From NCBI GenBank assembly GCA_946414435.1, contig CAMKOM010000019.1, forward strand, positions 1 through 58,574: a stretch of DNA of 58,574 nt, in the 5' to 3' direction. The DNA is from an uncultured Bacteroidota bacterium (GTDB lineage Bacteria; Bacteroidota; Bacteroidia; Bacteroidales; SZUA-534). Shown one piece after another: positions 28,901 to 35,946 of this stretch. The notes beneath the pieces were generated by a model. The model was not told where the DNA came from and did no database searches. It saw only the letters and a list, made by a program, of their open reading frames with translations. Within the stretch, counting starts at the first letter, position 1. The number at the start of each line of letters is the position of its first letter. A program made the position numbers and the translations under genes.

Positions 28901-30027
28901 TCGAGTACGTTTACCAATTGATTGTTGAGTCGTATGTGCTTTATTTCTCCGCGTTTTGTTAGTGTAATAGGGCTAATGTTGTCATTGTTGTCTGTCGAAA
29001 AACTCACATTTGTTGTTCCGTCTTTTACAGCCATTATATAAACGAATTCTGCTTTCTTTTTTCCTGATGGTAAAGATTCGCCGATTTGTCCACGCATTAC
29101 AATGTATTCGGTCCCGGCTAATTTCGTCGGCACTAATTGGTCTCCAATCACATCGTAACAAGTGTATTCATCTGGAAGGGTTGGTTGTTGAAGATATAGA
29201 GAGTCATCTTTCCATTGTACAGCAATGTAACCGTTAGCTGTGATTATAGTTCCGCCCAAATGTCTACTTGCTTCTTGTGATTTTGCTTGAAGCGAGAGTG
29301 TTTGTCCTTTTTTTAGTTTGAATGAGCCTTTATTGCTTGTTCCGTGTGGCCATAGAGAAACCAAGTCACTTCCTTTGTCTGTTAGAGTTATGGTTACGGT
29401 TACATCTTCAATAGCAACGATGTCGATGGAATTCCAAGCGTTAGGCGAGTTTTGTGAGTTACCACCAAAAGGAAAGTTTTTGAAGTCATTTTGTGATGGA
29501 ACAATAAACTCTTTACCAAATGCATTTTTACCCTTCAACGCCCAAATGTCATCGTTGTTTATTACTCCGCGTTCAAGGTATGCGGTGATTAGTTCGTTTG
29601 ATGTTATATGTATGCCTTTGTCTTTAATTTGACAACTCTCCCCATATAGTCCACTCTCCAATATGTTGCTCTCTTGATTGTTATCTTTCATGAAATCACC
29701 AGCGTAAATGGCATCGGCAGGAGGCGTTTTTCCTTTATAATTATATATTGTTGTGGCTTCGGCTTTTGTGCTGAACATAATGATTTTAGATGTTCCTGCA
29801 GGCACGTTAACGGTTATTGGAATAAAAGCGCTTTGTCGAGGCATATCAATATGCACAGTGGCATTGTTCTCAAAGGCAGTAATGACAAGTTTTGGTACAT
29901 CCTTCTCGTGTTGGCTGGAAAGTTGCGGTATGCAAAACCAGAATTCCTTGTCGGTTTGGGCATTGGCTACAAAAGCCGACACCAAAAATATTATGCTTAT
30001 TATTAGATATTTAACAGCCTTTTTCAT
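22984..30027 (-). CDS. Giant multi-PKD surface protein with CHU_C-type T9SS sorting domain
   Basis: About 2,347 residues. Signal peptide MKKAVKYLIISIIFLVSAFVANAQ (ATG at 30027 preferred over 30051). Residues ~30-480 resemble an IgGFc-binding-protein N-terminal domain (DKEFWFCIPQLSSQ...). Then about 15-17 PKD-like repeats of ~90 residues, each with a W-x-F-G-D-G turn (YLWTFGDG, FVWNFGDG, YQWDFGDG and others) and paired cysteines. The last ~90 residues (YPNAFIPS...YDLWIFNRWGEQLFHS...GQDVYFWKAKG) are the CHU_C/gliding-type T9SS sorting domain. It is probably a long cell-surface adhesin or filament, exported through the outer membrane with the adjacent PorP/SprF protein. One long frame without interruption. 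Confidence 0.93.
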   Translation of the reverse strand: MKKAVKYLIISIIFLVSAFVANAQTDKEFWFCIPQLSSQHEKDVPKLVITAFENNATVHIDMPRQSAFIPITVNVPAGTSKIIMFSTKAEATTIYNYKGKTPPADAIYAGDFMKDNNQESNILESGLYGESCQIKDKGIHITSNELITAYLERGVINNDDIWALKGKNAFGKEFIVPSQNDFKNFPFGGNSQNSPNAWNSIDIVAIEDVTVTITLTDKGSDLVSLWPHGTSNKGSFKLKKGQTLSLQAKSQEASRHLGGTIITANGYIAVQWKDDSLYLQQPTLPDEYTCYDVIGDQLVPTKLAGTEYIVMRGQIGESLPSGKKKAEFVYIMAVKDGTTNVSFSTDNNDNISPITLTKRGEIKHIRLNNQLVNVLDKKNYNALHISADNPIIVMHIAGFGCEVGSAILPTINGCTGSTDVSVCRSTSEDFYLNIMCKVAHKGDFTINVNGSNYNIPSEWFKDIPNTGWCYLVREHVKFSSTNSGNGVSIPSVNTGSVVKVSNSTGLFHLAIINGGSTSGCRYGYFSDFSNNMGKAVVAGDDFNSEYDRFCVGDTVTLSSTGGWKYQWSFIPPDGVTIDNGTDDTFISTNTLTSEQMKSQREPKVKPIEGFNRYKVQIWRRCYLGLNVDTTINVWALGYPKITAECFKDQASPCSPSQVVLTNQTDEKGKLVNYVWRITDGDTTIVKKGHDFGNDTLTNNSDGTIEVVNGDKSSNALFLVNNTAHDVNYTVTLESSIEYNCPSTATKSFIVCPNVEATLKFKDTDSKNQPTSRCQPLNVNFSSLLKGPYTRINIFYGDGGNNPYQTPDREIIRNNPDPINGDNFEFNHLYRNFSKKDTTYRIKIQIIDETPGHGCESWDSLDVEVFGYVKAQYVIDKSSSCSPLTTTFKNNSIGWGDPDKNQKMQYTWSYGTPTSGTPPTDPTESTANFTLTYENKGSAPIVYHGIGIKVVRVNGNGTTCEDTQYRDSLTIYPEFKVDYAVTPLRGCNPMTATYTNLSTDLSDKTQFTWYLGDGTTEKGSSNFAHIYSHTEPEIQKYTSSLAGVSQYGCSDSVSKATVAVMPYLNPSFTLDYDATGCSPLIVKIKNNSHVHSYKAGLRWELTDPTGTYTSLQDAVQSGNLATEAVLKFENQTGEPKTIKIKLIDEYEDALNGNQKCSKEYEREIIIKPEINSAFTRDKETMCDSSEVIFTNSSEFAGTHTFAPPTDYLWTFGDGTATRTDNTNSVSHWYRNNSGEDGTDAKTFTISLVASAYGCSDTAKTTIDVYPKVRAAFGYAKATECYNSQDKVEATMINSSLNANKYVWKFGDGSADETKTDKTNFGHNYVNTSADGNSISTYVIELTAMNSANESCRDVATKTIDIYPKVIAAFEPTDNAEGCSPLTTTFTNQSKGYGLTYKWEYDHDNLQSAVTDATHTHTFDNIAASTRTYNVKLTVTDINNCKIDITKQVKAYPHVVADFTYEKDAACTPYPVTFTYPVAALNGTQFVWNFGDGTTAETKTNKQSFKHTFDNSELNAINTYNITLTSTDLSTGCTDNITKPIEVYPRLKPAFTQDVTEGCNPLTVQFTNQTTGLADYLWDFGDSQSSAEESPKHVFKHFKLTDVVYNVKLTTTQTATGCVKDVSQNIKTYSYVHAKFGINETTEGANGAAAVTLGGCTPFDVTITDSSKLTNAGTWYWDFGDGTTSTDRQPRSRIYTNDDNTYPLENKNYTIYLKVTNDHGCYHDTAQTIAVYPRSVPDFDGNFTGCEPLTVDFVDKSVVDSKTQYFWTFSDGSTIVDKPPFSKIFHNYDYENNKKYTVNLKTTTEYNCTDEITKEIEVYAKPLARFIPLIDRACPPFDAEFMNTSIGTNLTYNWNFDNGKTESTTSKDNQKVEYSNDTEEPITFNVELMVESDLGCRDTMVNPMITFPNVIVDFEFDTAGCSPHTIKVKNLSTTTTTNHLFDFGEGSTSVADEPSFTYYNTTDNDQVLTITYIGSSKYQCTDTIKKNVTVYINPNVDFVAHTPSQRYPDDTVYFENYTQDGPWSYQWDFGDGKSLKTDEKYFMYKYGKWGANKDDNIFHVTLHVETEHCENTMTHDVTILPPYPRIEILNQKPAGCVPLTVQFKINQEYCNTFEWNFEDGTTSTDPEPVHEFTEPGIYNVKLTAEGDGGSHYDYEIITVYELPEPEFTTSPKYVMLPDQPVQFFNSTRNGNTYIWDFGDGEYSTQLNPFHQYTKEGIYDVKLIAFSSQMCTDSIIKYEEVEVSGAGYIKYPNAFIPSDESPEDGSYPIPDDVDNVFHPIWHGVKEYDLWIFNRWGEQLFHSTDVNVGWNGRYANNGTELGQDVYFWKAKGKFENNVPFKIAGDVTLIRR

Positions 30028-30065
30028 AATCGGTGTGTTTTTTAAAGACACTTTATTTCAATCAG

Positions 30066-30073
30066 CAAAGGTA
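30066..30073 (-). promoter_or_regulatory. -7 promoter element of the PKD/PorP operon
   Basis: Minus strand TACCTTTG, matching TAnnTTTG, 39 nt upstream of the chosen ATG at 30027. Confidence 0.55.
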
Positions 30074-30707
30074 ACTCTATTTTGGCTAATTGCGGCGTTT
30101 AAAATTGCTATTGGGCTATAAAAATAGGCTTTTGGTCATTTTTTTTAGTTGAGACTTTTGTCGGAATTATGTAATTCGATGGGGTATGGGCACAAAAAAA
30201 CAACCTCTCGGTTGTCGTGTTTTAATAAAAAATGCTTGCTGTAAGGCAGTAGTCTAATATTATTCAACCAAATTAATTAACCCATGAAAAAAATACTGTA
30301 GCCCTAAAAGAAGAGAAAGATTATAGTCCCTTTAGACTTAAAAGAAGAGACCCTACAACAAGCATTTCAAAGAACTATAACCTTACCGACACAAAAGTAA
30401 CACCATTTTCTGAAATACCAAACAAAAAATGCTTTTTATATGCTTTTTTTAAAAAAAAATACACGGACTCTGAATTTCATATATTTACAATCAATTATCA
30501 TCTAAAAATATGCCGTTTTAAATTATTTTTACTGCCTAAATACACTTTTTGAAGCCCGTTAGACAGCAATATTTTGGTTTTAGGGGCTTAAAATTTACCA
30601 TTACTCCAGAATTGATTGCTCAATTCAACGGCAATTGGGGAATCAACAAAAACATTGGCTTGCCAAACTTTTTTCGCACCATTATTTTTAGTGTAATACT
30701 AATTGAC
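30074..30707. other. AT-rich intergenic region with an inverted-repeat-bounded segment
   Basis: No convincing gene in ~630 nt. It contains a small hairpin CAACC/GGTTG (about 30210-30225), a 13-nt inverted repeat with one mismatch (30230-30242 against 30355-30367), a five-codon ORF MKKIL after ATTAATTAACCC, and the 12-nt direct repeat TAAAAGAAGAGA (30305 and 30339). The remainder is low-complexity A/T. Confidence 0.5.
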
Positions 30708-30715
30708 TACTTTTG
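30708..30715 (+). promoter_or_regulatory. -7 promoter element of the four-gene secreted operon
   Basis: TACTTTTG on the plus strand, 18 nt before the ATG at 30734, giving a very short leader. Confidence 0.55.
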
Positions 30716-30733
30716 AAATAAAATGACAGCAAT

Positions 30734-32452
30734 ATGAATGGACGTCTAGTTTTTGTCACGCTGTTGGCTGGTGCAATGCAAATGAGTGTTGTTTTTGCTC
30801 AAGACGGTACGTCGGCCAATGGGCAGATGAAGGAATATAATCGCAATTCGCTTACTATATTATTGGTGGAAGGTGGAAAGTATAGTTCCGAACTGAAAAA
30901 CGCCATGAATACGGTGGTGGTGCCGGAGAAATTCGATAACAATATGCTCGACAAGCGTATTATGCCCGAATTGCCGAATTCAGAAGCTGTGCGCAAGCAA
31001 CTCGAGACAATGAAGGTGCCGAACGATATTATCTCAAAATGGTTCTCGCGTTCCGACAATGGAAAATTCGATATGTCTGTAGTCTACAACCGCGGGCTAT
31101 ATAATGCTTCCGATGCTGATGTGATAAGGGCTTCGGCGGCAAAACTTGGTATGGCGAAACTGAAAGATGCCGGTGAAAAACTCATCAAGCAATCTTATGT
31201 TATGGTGCTTTGTTTTGGTACCATTAAAACAATGGACCAGATTTACGATGAGATGGATGCCGCTCGCAGAAAGACTGCGAAAGCACAGAATAAGGAATTC
31301 AAACCGGTGGCGCGCACTAAAAACGGCTACCGCGGTGAAGTGGCCGGATTCCTTTACCGTCTGTCGGATGTTCCGCAGGCTATGGACAATTTCTATTCAA
31401 ATATGTGGATCTACGATGAAGACGCACCTGATGTTGTGGCGGCCAAACGCCAAATGTTCGACACCACATCGTTCAAACTTGTCAAAGTTACTCAAACCAC
31501 GACAACTTACGAAGCTAGCCAATACAACACAGGCGAGCAGAAGAGCAAGTCGGAATTGTTCAGCATGTTGGTCAACGGCTCAGTACACAATCTGGTTAAG
31601 AGCTTTGAGAATTCGGTTGAAGAGTGGAAGGTGCGTACAGCACTCTACAGCGTGTTCCCGCTGCGGGCGAAAATCGGAACAAAGGAAAACTTGACTGTTG
31701 AGGACCGCTATTTTGTATACGAGTTCCGGATGAACCAAAACAATCAGGTTTATGCCGACCGCCGCGGTGTTGTGCGTGCTAAAAAGGTGGTGAACAACAG
31801 TCAGATGGCGCAAGGCAATACCAATGAGAATCTGAAGCAGACCACATCGAAGTTTTATCAGATTGCCGGCCACAAGCTTGAGCCGGGAATGTTCCTTGAG
31901 CAAAGCAATGACATGGGTATTGGTGTTACGATTGGTGGTGCGGGCGGCTCGCTAGGCGGTGCTTACATCAATATCGAAGGTCTTGTGGGACAATATGTTG
32001 GCATCACGCAGCTCAAGTTCTTCCTTGGCGGACACTTTGGGCTCAATTCTTATGAACATAATATGTGGCACGATGATGCTAATTTCATGTTCTATGGTGG
32101 CGAACTTGGCCTTTCTAAAGGATTTTTCATTATGCGCAACGTCTCGGTTTCCGGTCAGGCGGGAATAGCAATGGAATGGGGCGACGCGCTCGACAGCGAT
32201 GTTAAGAAGCAATATCTTAACGACTGTCTTGTGCAGGGATTGTTCGGCTTTGCCGGGGCTCAGCTGGCTGTCAATATCAGGTATGATATTCAGCTTGTTG
32301 GCGGATTGAATTATTATGCCGAAATGGGCAACGCTTCGCTTACGAAAGATGCCGAAGAAAGCGATTCGAAAGATTTGGGCATTAAATATTCGGAATTGTT
32401 TGACGGACGTGCCGGAACAAATATTAATTTAGGTGTACGCATCCAATTCTGA
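30734..32452 (+). CDS. Secreted protein with C-terminal barrel-like domain, unknown function (operon gene 1)
   Basis: 572 residues. Signal peptide MNGRLVFVTLLAGAMQMSVVFAQ. The first ~370 residues are mixed alpha/beta with no family I recognise (NRNSLTILLVEGGKYSSELKNA; EVAGFLYRLSDVPQAMDNFYSNMWIYDE). From ~390 the chain turns glycine-rich and strand-rich (GVTIGGAGGSLGGAYINIEGLVG; QYVGITQLKFFLGGHFG) and ends INLGVRIQF, an outer-membrane-barrel-like terminus. Likely an outer-membrane protein with a large periplasmic part. First of four co-directional genes all coding for secreted proteins. Confidence 0.8.
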   Translation: MNGRLVFVTLLAGAMQMSVVFAQDGTSANGQMKEYNRNSLTILLVEGGKYSSELKNAMNTVVVPEKFDNNMLDKRIMPELPNSEAVRKQLETMKVPNDIISKWFSRSDNGKFDMSVVYNRGLYNASDADVIRASAAKLGMAKLKDAGEKLIKQSYVMVLCFGTIKTMDQIYDEMDAARRKTAKAQNKEFKPVARTKNGYRGEVAGFLYRLSDVPQAMDNFYSNMWIYDEDAPDVVAAKRQMFDTTSFKLVKVTQTTTTYEASQYNTGEQKSKSELFSMLVNGSVHNLVKSFENSVEEWKVRTALYSVFPLRAKIGTKENLTVEDRYFVYEFRMNQNNQVYADRRGVVRAKKVVNNSQMAQGNTNENLKQTTSKFYQIAGHKLEPGMFLEQSNDMGIGVTIGGAGGSLGGAYINIEGLVGQYVGITQLKFFLGGHFGLNSYEHNMWHDDANFMFYGGELGLSKGFFIMRNVSVSGQAGIAMEWGDALDSDVKKQYLNDCLVQGLFGFAGAQLAVNIRYDIQLVGGLNYYAEMGNASLTKDAEESDSKDLGIKYSELFDGRAGTNINLGVRIQF

Positions 32453-32535
32453 TGTTTGTGCGTCTAATATATGTGATGCCGGAACAACGGCAGTGACTAA
32501 TTGGAATGTAAAACAAATTTTTAAAATTTTGAATT

Positions 32536-33066
32536 ATGAAAAGATTGATTAAAACGGTGGCATTGAGTGCAATATCTATGTTGCTCATGTGTGGTACCAC
32601 TAGCGCGCAGTCGCGCAACAAGGTTAGGAAACTCGAGTACAACAGCCAATACAACTATGAAGTTGCAACATTGGCTGTGGGTGTCGACGGAACAAAACTG
32701 GTAAAAGTGTGGGGTTATGGCAAAAAAGCCGAAGATGCCGTCCGCGATGCAAAGGCGCAGGGTGTGGCTTGCGCGATTTTCCGTGGGTTCCCGGCCGGCA
32801 GCAACGGTTCGGCAGCACCAACACCTGCCATTGTAACCGACCCCAATGCCGCAACAACTCATGAAGATTATTTCATAAAATTCTTTGAGCCGGGCGGAAA
32901 GTATCTGCAATATGTAAATCTCAGCACCGATGGCATTCCGACCGACCGTGTAAAAGTGAACAAAAAGACTTACAAAGTTGGAGTTGAGATGTCGATAGCC
33001 TACGACGAACTGCGCAAGGAGTTGGAACGTCAGGGAATAGCACGTAAGCTGAACAGCGGTTTTTAA
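32536..33066 (+). CDS. Small secreted protein, unknown function (operon gene 2)
   Basis: 176 residues with signal peptide MKRLIKTVALSAISMLLMCGTTSAQ. The mature part repeats the theme of the next genes: a short beta/alpha domain (YEVATLAVGVDGTKLVKVWGYGKKAEDAVRDAKAQGVACAIFRGF) that could be a LpoB/CsgG-like or BON-like fold, then a helical tail (YDELRKELERQGIARKL). No catalytic motif. Gap of 83 nt after gene 1, and gene 3 follows directly. Confidence 0.78.
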   Translation: MKRLIKTVALSAISMLLMCGTTSAQSRNKVRKLEYNSQYNYEVATLAVGVDGTKLVKVWGYGKKAEDAVRDAKAQGVACAIFRGFPAGSNGSAAPTPAIVTDPNAATTHEDYFIKFFEPGGKYLQYVNLSTDGIPTDRVKVNKKTYKVGVEMSIAYDELRKELERQGIARKLNSGF

Positions 33067-33081
33067 TTGATAATCAAAAAA

Positions 33082-34044
33082 ATGAATCGTATGAAAAGAA
33101 TTGGAATATTATCGGCAGCCTTAGTGTTGGCCGTTAGCAGTGTGATGGGGCAGGCTAAAAAGCCCACAATAATGGTTGTGCCAAGCGATCGTTATTGTAT
33201 ATCAAAGGGTTATATGACCAAGTTCGATAATCAAGATATGCCTGACTACAAGAAGGCTCTTCAGAACGATGCCGATTTACGCATGGCAATCTCAAAGATT
33301 AGCGGCATAATGGCCGATCGCGAGTTCCCGTTGAAAGATTTGGAACAAGAGTTACGCAACATCAGCAACGAATCGGCTGAAAGTGCTATGATAACCGGCG
33401 CCGGCGGCAGCAGTGTAGCTGAGTCGCCAGTTGATGTGCTCAAACGTACAGCCAAAGCTGATATTATCATGGATCTTGATTTCTCGGTTGTGAAGCAAGG
33501 TCCGAGAAATAGTATCATGTACACTCTCAACGGATTAGACGCTTATACCAGCAAAAACGTGGCAAGTTCGACAGGAGTTGGCAGTCCTAGTTCTGCTGCA
33601 TCGGTTGAGTTGCTTATTGAAGAGGCTGTGTTGAGCCATATGGATGAGTTCACAGGCCGCTTGCAGGCTCATTTCGACGACATGTTCGCCAATGGTCGCG
33701 AAGTTAAGATTATGGTGAAAGTGTTCGATGGCAGCGATGTCAATTTGAGCGATGAGGTTGATTTTAATGGCGGAACTGATGAGTTGGGTATTTTTATCGA
33801 AGATTGGATGGCTGATAACACAGTTGGAGGGCGTTTCAGTCTGAGTGATGGTACGGAAAACTTTCAGCGCTATGAGCAGGTGCGCATACCGATGTATTAT
33901 GAGCGCAATGGTCGCCAAAGAGCGATGGATACCCGCACGTTTGTCAACAATCTGAAAAAGTTTGTCGCCGAATCGTTCAATCTCGAGTCGAAAGTTTATA
34001 TGCGCGGTTTGGGTGAGGCTTGGCTGATAATCGGCGAGAAGTAA
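33082..34044 (+). CDS. DUF6175-like secreted protein, CsgG/LpoB-like N-terminus (operon gene 3)
   Basis: About 320 residues; ATG at 33082 or 33091 (the second gives signal peptide MKRIGILSAALVLAVSSVMGQ). The mature start KKPTIMVVPSDRYCISKGYMTKFDNQDMPDYKKAL resembles Bacteroidota DUF6175 proteins, and the strand-loop pattern recalls CsgG/LpoB. A second domain from ~210 (REVKIMVKVFDGSDVNLSDEV...) ends with RGLGEAWLIIGEK. Function unknown; family name recalled from memory, so moderate confidence. Confidence 0.75.
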   Translation: MNRMKRIGILSAALVLAVSSVMGQAKKPTIMVVPSDRYCISKGYMTKFDNQDMPDYKKALQNDADLRMAISKISGIMADREFPLKDLEQELRNISNESAESAMITGAGGSSVAESPVDVLKRTAKADIIMDLDFSVVKQGPRNSIMYTLNGLDAYTSKNVASSTGVGSPSSAASVELLIEEAVLSHMDEFTGRLQAHFDDMFANGREVKIMVKVFDGSDVNLSDEVDFNGGTDELGIFIEDWMADNTVGGRFSLSDGTENFQRYEQVRIPMYYERNGRQRAMDTRTFVNNLKKFVAESFNLESKVYMRGLGEAWLIIGEK

Positions 34045-34074
34045 AAAACCGAAGTTCAATAAATACAGTGTATT

Positions 34075-35121
34075 ATGAAAAAGTTATTGTTGATGATAGG
34101 CGTTGGGCTGGCAACGGTGTTTGCCGCCGAAGCGCAAAACAATATGGGCAAAGCCGATGACGCGGCCCGTATAGCACTTGCGCCGGTGATTGACGACAAT
34201 GCCATGCCGGCAAGTGCAAAAACAATGTTAGAGAGCAAGATACGCAAGATTTGCACTCTGAACGGTTTGGCAGGCGAGGGCAGTAATCCAATGTTTTCGA
34301 TACGCGCCACTGTTGACGTGCTGAGCAAAGATTTGACGGCAACAGCACCGCCAATGCACGCTCTTAGCTTGACTGTCAATATGTTTGTTGTCGATAATGC
34401 AACAGGCAATGTTTTCAGCCAGACGTCGGTCGATGTTAAAGGTGCGGGCCAGAACGAAAGCAAGGCCTATGTGCAGGCAATAAAGAGTCTCGACCCAAAA
34501 CGTGGCCAATTCAAAGCTTTTGTTGAGCAAGGCAAGAACAAGATAATCGAGTTCTACAACTCACAGTGCGATATGGTTATTTCGCGTGCCACAGCACTGA
34601 AGGCACAGGGTCGCGACGGTGATGCATCTGCATTGCTCTACTCGGTTCCCGAAGTTTGCAAAGAGTGCTACGACCGTTGCATGGAACTTGCCGGGCAGAC
34701 GGGTGCTGTAAACCAGACACCAACCGTCAGCGACAGTATTAATGCTGAAAGCGATGTTGTTGAAGGCAAAGGTCTGACTTCAGAAATCGAAAGCGGTGTT
34801 TTTATGACATTCAAGGGCTGCAAACGTTATGGAAATAAAATCCGTCTGACATTCAGCATCGAAAACCGTAACACGAAAGATTACGAATTTGAGCTTTATA
34901 TGAGCGATTTGCGATTGATTGACAGCGACGGGAACAGTGTCAAAATGGAAAACTGCAAAATGGCCGGAAAAGATTTCGCATGGCGCGAAACAGCCACAGT
35001 CATGAATGGCACGCCTGTTACGCTTGAGTGTGAATGCAATGCTGTTGACATTGTGAAAATGTTTGAGATAAAGAAAGATAACAAAACATACCGTATGCTG
35101 GTAAACACTGATTGCCAGTAA
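34075..35121 (+). CDS. Secreted protein, unknown function (operon gene 4)
   Basis: 348 residues. Signal peptide MKKLLLMIGVGLATVFAAEAQ. Residues ~30-170 look like a CsgG/LpoB-type domain (ARIALAPVIDDNAMPASAKTML ... LTVNMFVVDNATGNVFSQTSVDVKG), followed by a helical segment with paired Cys (VCKECYDRCMEL) and a C-terminal beta-sandwich (EIESGVFMTFKGCKRYGNKIRLTFSIENRN). Similar domain themes in genes 2-4 suggest they act together at the outer membrane. A strong terminator follows. Confidence 0.75.
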   Translation: MKKLLLMIGVGLATVFAAEAQNNMGKADDAARIALAPVIDDNAMPASAKTMLESKIRKICTLNGLAGEGSNPMFSIRATVDVLSKDLTATAPPMHALSLTVNMFVVDNATGNVFSQTSVDVKGAGQNESKAYVQAIKSLDPKRGQFKAFVEQGKNKIIEFYNSQCDMVISRATALKAQGRDGDASALLYSVPEVCKECYDRCMELAGQTGAVNQTPTVSDSINAESDVVEGKGLTSEIESGVFMTFKGCKRYGNKIRLTFSIENRNTKDYEFELYMSDLRLIDSDGNSVKMENCKMAGKDFAWRETATVMNGTPVTLECECNAVDIVKMFEIKKDNKTYRMLVNTDCQ

Positions 35122-35135
35122 AAAAAAGTAATTTT

Positions 35136-35173
35136 AAAAAAGCCATCTTGCAAGAGCAGGATGGCTTTTTTTA
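35136..35173 (+). terminator. Terminator of the four-gene secreted operon
   Basis: AAAAAAGCCATC / GATGGCTTTTTTT hairpin with A and T runs, 20 nt after the last stop; may serve the convergent LytTR gene too. Confidence 0.87.
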
Positions 35174-35199
35174 GTTGTGTGTGGTATAAAGTTGCGGGC

Positions 35200-35922
35200 T
35201 TATTGCACCGATTTCCGATTTACAAACTCGTTGAAAATATCCTTGTATTTGTCGGCTACGGCAATGGGTTGGTCGTTGATAATCACGCAGTTGCGCTCTA
35301 TTGATTTAATTGCGTCAAGTGCAATGATGTAAGAACGGTGGATGCGCATGAAACGGTCTTCGGGCAGAGTCTCTTCAAGCGATTTAAGGCTCATCAGAGT
35401 CAGAATGGGGCGAGGACGCGATTTCAGCCAAATTTTCACGTAGTCTTTCAGTCCTTCGAAATAGTAAATGTCGCTGTAGTCGATTTTAATCTGCTTGTAA
35501 TCCGCCTTCACAAACATATAATCGTTTTGTACAACGGGTTGTTTGCCAGAGCGTTGAAGTGAGAACCATTCGAGAGCTTTGTTGGCGGCAATCAGGAACT
35601 CGTTGTAGTCGAACGGTTTGAGCAGATAGTCGAGAGCTTCAACTTTGAAACCTTCAAGCGCATATTTGTCGAACGCTGTTGTAAAAATCACGCGGTTTTT
35701 CTTGCGGAGTGTTTTCGATAGCTCAAGACCGTTCAGCCCAGGCATCTGAATGTCAAGAAACAGTAGGTCTATTTGCTCTTTTGCCAACAAGTCGAGAACT
35801 TCGAACCCATTGATACACTTGCCCTTGAGCTCAAGAAACGGTGTTTTGTTCACGTAGCTTTCAATCAAGTCGAGAGCCATAGGCTCGTCGTCAGCAATCA
35901 GGCAGGTTATTTTTTGTTCCAT
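35200..35922 (-). CDS. LytTR-family response regulator
   Basis: 240 residues. Receiver domain 1-120 with acidic pocket Asp11/Asp12, phosphoacceptor Asp57 (LLFLDIQMPG) and Lys102 (LLKPF). LytTR DNA-binding domain from ~135 (DYSDIYYFEGLKDYVKIWL ... RFMRIHRSYIIAL). It is activated by the sensor kinase encoded 24 nt upstream. Such pairs in Bacteroidota usually control envelope or transport genes; the target here is unknown. Confidence 0.93.
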   Translation of the reverse strand: MEQKITCLIADDEPMALDLIESYVNKTPFLELKGKCINGFEVLDLLAKEQIDLLFLDIQMPGLNGLELSKTLRKKNRVIFTTAFDKYALEGFKVEALDYLLKPFDYNEFLIAANKALEWFSLQRSGKQPVVQNDYMFVKADYKQIKIDYSDIYYFEGLKDYVKIWLKSRPRPILTLMSLKSLEETLPEDRFMRIHRSYIIALDAIKSIERNCVIINDQPIAVADKYKDIFNEFVNRKSVQ

Positions 35923-35946
35923 TTTGACAATAAATTATTGTTCGTG

